Assembly (NCBI GenBank): GCA_902470265.1
Contig: CABRFW010000120.1
Location: 1-5,258 of the forward strand
Source of the DNA: an uncultured Collinsella sp.
GTDB lineage: Bacteria; Actinomycetota; Coriobacteriia; Coriobacteriales; Coriobacteriaceae
Reading direction: 5' to 3'
Length of the DNA stretch: 5,258 nt
Part shown: positions 5,256 through 5,258 of the stretch, piece by piece
How positions within the stretch are numbered: the first letter of the stretch is position 1
Layout: the number at the start of each line of letters is the position of its first letter
Position numbers and translations under genes: made by a program
The notes under the pieces: generated by a model
The model's database searches: none
Seen by the model: only the letters and a program-made list of their open reading frames with translations
Told to the model about the DNA's origin: nothing

Positions 5256-5258
5256 GAA

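Larger units (their letters stand above)
4702..5258. other. Gene-free region rich in palindromes and repeats
   Basis: These 557 bases hold the kinase leader, the repeats listed above and the edge hairpin. Open frames are short (67-69 codons), lack ribosome binding sites and cross inverted repeats. From about 5158 to the edge, at least two opposed frames stay open with no start codon and ribosome binding site, so no gene is called. Confidence 0.6.

Overview
The window looks like chromosomal DNA of a fairly GC-rich Gram-positive gut actinobacterium, most likely a Collinsella-like member of the Coriobacteriia. This is an inference from base composition, Shine-Dalgarno-led genes with a GTG start, the style of the pyridoxamine kinase, and short palindromic repeats built on GGGGACGTTC. 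No ribosomal or other marker gene confirms it.

Layout, left to right. (1) Positions 1-1160 (+): an MFS drug/sugar efflux-type transporter whose first residues lie beyond the left edge. (2) 1161-1468: a 308-bp gap with two adjacent, mutually inverted AT-rich palindromes, then a weak promoter and a GC palindrome. (3) 1469-1915 (+): a complete low-molecular-weight protein tyrosine phosphatase. (4) 1916-2010: a convergent junction with two hairpins. (5) 2011-3372 (-): an AAA_14/DUF4143-type ATPase with an intact P-loop and a nuclease-fold-like C-terminus. Three copies of a short motif, about 33 bp apart, lie upstream of it. The gene looks less GC-rich than its neighbours, and two related hairpins bracket it. 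(6) 3555-3884 and 3877-4701 (-): a two-gene operon of a PfkB/ribokinase-fold pyridoxamine kinase followed by a small cysteine-rich TIGR04076-type protein, with overlapping stop and start codons. (7) 4702-5258: no convincing gene. This stretch holds a perfect 28-bp inverted repeat, a perfect 24-bp tandem repeat with a 20-bp inverted partner, and a strong hairpin at the right edge. It reads as a cluster of REP/BIME-like or MITE-like elements.

The genes do not form one pathway. The kinase belongs to vitamin B6 salvage, the phosphatase to dephosphorylation of protein or small-molecule substrates, and the MFS protein to export. The least explained parts are the ATPase with its iterated upstream motif and the dense palindromic repeats. 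I see no CRISPR array, tRNA, rRNA, transposase gene or recognisable riboswitch, and nothing that proves a new system.
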